This document shows, in pieces, positions 62,407 through 64,000 of a stretch of DNA of 64,000 bases. Position 1 is the first letter of the stretch; every line of letters begins with the position of its first letter. Origin of the DNA: Phytoactinopolyspora halophila. Its GTDB lineage: Bacteria > Actinomycetota > Actinomycetes > Jiangellales > Jiangellaceae. The notes beneath the pieces were generated by a model that saw only the letters and a program-made list of their open reading frames with translations, searched no databases and had not been told where the DNA came from. Location: NCBI RefSeq assembly GCF_003287285.1, contig NZ_QMIG01000009.1, forward strand, positions 24,332-88,331. Direction: 5' to 3'. The position numbers and the translations under genes are program-made.

Positions 62407-63924
62407 GTGACCGCTGACGCCGAGGGTCAGAAGTTCCTCGAGCTTGGTGAGATCGATCGAACGTCGCCGATTCCGCTGTATCACCAGCTGGAGTACCTGT
62501 TGCGGCGCGACATCGAAGCCGGCCGGTATCGCCCCGGGGACACCTTGCCGTCCGAAGGCGAGATCTGTGCCCGGTACGAGGTGTCGCGCAGCGTCGTGCG
62601 GCAGACGCTGACCAATCTCACCCATGCCGGCCTCATCCGCACCGAGCGGGGGCGGGGCAGCTTCGTTGCCGAAAAGAAGCTGCACGAGCGATTCGTGCAA
62701 CGCACCACCGGGCTGTACGACGACCTGCGCCGCAGGGGTTATGAGATCCGTACCCATGTGGTGCGCCAGGTCGTGGCCGAGCTGCCGCTGCCCGTGCAGG
62801 AGTTTCTGCAAACCGAGGAGGGAGTACAGATCGATCGGGTGCGCTCGGTCGACGGGCGCGTGCTGACCTTCATCCGCTCCTTCATCCCGGCGTCGGCCTG
62901 TCCGGGCCTCGAGCACGCCGAACTGGAAGACCGCTCGCTGTACAAGGTCCTGTCGGACGACTATGGCCGGGAGGTGGCCAGTGGTCGCCGTACCGTCGAG
63001 GCCGTCAAGGCCGACGGCGAGGTGGCCAGGCACCTCGGCGTCGATGAGGGGGAACCGCTGCTGCTCCTGCGCAGTTCCAGCAGGGACAAGAACGGCGAGC
63101 CGTTCGAGTGGTTCGAAGCGTGGCATCGCGGCGATCGCACGATGTTCGAGATCGAAATCGTGCCGGGTGCGGCCGACCAGCCGTTCAGCAGCGTGGTACG
63201 CCCGGAAGCGGACACCCCCTCGACCAAGCTGTCGGAAGCGTCGACGCCGCCAGAAGCGTCGATGGCAGCTCCGGCGCCGGCGCCGGCGGTGCCTCTCGCC
63301 GACACGATGCGGCACGCCGGGGTCGTCGCCGTGCTGCGAGCCGCGCACTACAGCAGTCCCGCTGCGGTTGCGCGCGTGCTCGCGCAACACGGGCTGCAAA
63401 TCGTCGAGATCACGCTGTCCGGCGGCAACGCCTTGGACGCGGTTGCTGACGCGCGGACCGTCGAGAACGTGCTTGTTGGTGCGGGTACGGTGACCAGCGC
63501 GCAGCACGCCCGGGACGCGATCGCTGCGGGGGCACAGTTCCTCGTCGCTCCAGCCGGTGCTCACGATGTCCTCAGCGCGGCTGGCACCACGCCAGTGATC
63601 TTCACCGGGTTCACCCTCAACGAGATCTGGTCGGCCTGGCTGTCGACGTCGGCACCCGTCAAGGTGTTCCCGGCTTCCGTGGGTGGCCCGGGCTATGTGT
63701 CAACGCTGCACAGCCAGATATCCGACGTTCCCTTGCTGGCTGCCGGTGGGGTCTCGGCCGGCGACGCCGCCAGCTACGTCGACGCGGGCGCCGTCGCCGT
63801 CGCCGTCGGCGAGTCGCTGTGCCCGTCGGACGCCCTGCAATCGGGCGATCTCGACGCGATCGCCGACCACGCGGCCCGCTTCCGTGATGCCCTCACCCCA
63901 CCCCCGTCCTTCCCCACCCGCTGA
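62407..63924 (+). CDS. GntR/UTRA transcription regulator fused to a KDPG-aldolase-like domain
   Basis: The 505-residue protein is one open frame with three domains. Residues about 12-80: winged helix (LYHQLEYLLRRDIEAGRYRPG, SEGEICARYEVSRSVVRQTLTNL, TERGRGSFV). Residues about 90-250: UTRA effector domain (FIRSFIPASACPGLE, YKVLSDDYGREVASGRRTVEAV, WFEAWHRGDRTMFEIEI). An Ala/Pro/Ser linker (about 260-296) leads to an aldolase of 209 residues: VEITL with Glu334, VGAGTVTSA, KVFPAS with Schiff-base Lys419, and LAAGGVSAGDAASYVDAG. The Arg after the Glu strand in Eda-type enzymes is Ser here. GTG start with GGAGGA four bases upstream. The last residues and the stop come from palindromic element copy 5. 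Confidence 0.9.
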   Translation: MTADAEGQKFLELGEIDRTSPIPLYHQLEYLLRRDIEAGRYRPGDTLPSEGEICARYEVSRSVVRQTLTNLTHAGLIRTERGRGSFVAEKKLHERFVQRTTGLYDDLRRRGYEIRTHVVRQVVAELPLPVQEFLQTEEGVQIDRVRSVDGRVLTFIRSFIPASACPGLEHAELEDRSLYKVLSDDYGREVASGRRTVEAVKADGEVARHLGVDEGEPLLLLRSSSRDKNGEPFEWFEAWHRGDRTMFEIEIVPGAADQPFSSVVRPEADTPSTKLSEASTPPEASMAAPAPAPAVPLADTMRHAGVVAVLRAAHYSSPAAVARVLAQHGLQIVEITLSGGNALDAVADARTVENVLVGAGTVTSAQHARDAIAAGAQFLVAPAGAHDVLSAAGTTPVIFTGFTLNEIWSAWLSTSAPVKVFPASVGGPGYVSTLHSQISDVPLLAAGGVSAGDAASYVDAGAVAVAVGESLCPSDALQSGDLDAIADHAARFRDALTPPPSFPTR

Positions 63925-63949
63925 TCATGAACACTAATCGACCTATGGG
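63899..63949. repeat. Palindromic element copy 5, left half only
   Basis: 63899-63940 matches 5886-5927 of copy 1 at 40 of 42 positions, and the similarity runs on through the loop (CCTATG) before being lost; the complementary right arm is absent. TGA at 63922-63924 within the element is the stop codon of the GntR-aldolase gene. Confidence 0.85.
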
Positions 63950-64000
63950 CAGGTTCAATCGGTGCTTGCAATGAGCAGCTGGTTGAGCCGCTGGGTTGGA

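Overview
The window is high-GC DNA with actinobacterial hallmarks: heavy GTG/TTG start use, stop/start overlaps of the ATGA/GTGA/TTGA type, F420-dependent oxidoreductase families, an acVLRF1 release-factor-like protein, an ECF41 sigma factor with its carboxymuconolactone-decarboxylase partner, and fused cobIJ, cobUT and chlID genes. I read it as a chromosome segment of a free-living actinobacterium; genus cannot be fixed from the sequence alone. No rRNA, tRNA, phage, transposase or CRISPR array was seen.

Layout. 1-4830: housekeeping genes (YceI-like fragment, M15 peptidase, Mn superoxide dismutase, acVLRF1, CarD-like, PAP2, DUF1990). 4837-20139: cobalamin block 1, with a riboswitch-led minus-strand operon of two substrate-binding lipoproteins, permease, ATPase, CbiX-ferredoxin, ChlID, CobO and CobC, then cobB, cobL-cobM, cbiD and cobK-bluB. 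20247-27279: a sugar-acid cassette (fructuronate-reductase-like enzyme, FadR-type regulator, TRAP transporter, SDR, LDH2-type dehydrogenase). 27354-45509: cobalamin block 2 (cobG-cobH-cobIJ, cobN, cobQ-cbiB, cobUT-cobS) with a few unrelated genes between. 45537-52325: nicotinamidase, gamma-carbonic anhydrase, TetR, ECF41 module, PPOX enzyme, a degenerate alpha/beta hydrolase and a secreted lipoprotein pair. 52370-56589: sbcC-sbcD. 56860-63924: a second sugar cassette (cupin phosphoglucose isomerase, 2-hydroxyacid dehydrogenase, sugar ABC importer) ending in one gene that joins a GntR/UTRA regulator to a KDPG-aldolase-like domain.

Together the cob genes encode most of the oxygen-dependent corrin route (CobI/J, G, H, M, L, K, B, ChlID/CobN cobalt insertion, CobO, Q, CbiB) plus lower-ligand synthesis and loop assembly (BluB, CobC, CobUT, CobS), with CbiD standing where CobF would be. 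Four cobalamin riboswitches precede four of the transcription units.

The most unusual features are a family of five palindromic elements tied to this region (one in frame inside cobG, one supplying the stop codon of the GntR-aldolase gene, two bracketing a riboswitch), the GntR-aldolase fusion with three matching candidate operators, the tandem CC-motif binding proteins, and several smaller repeat families.
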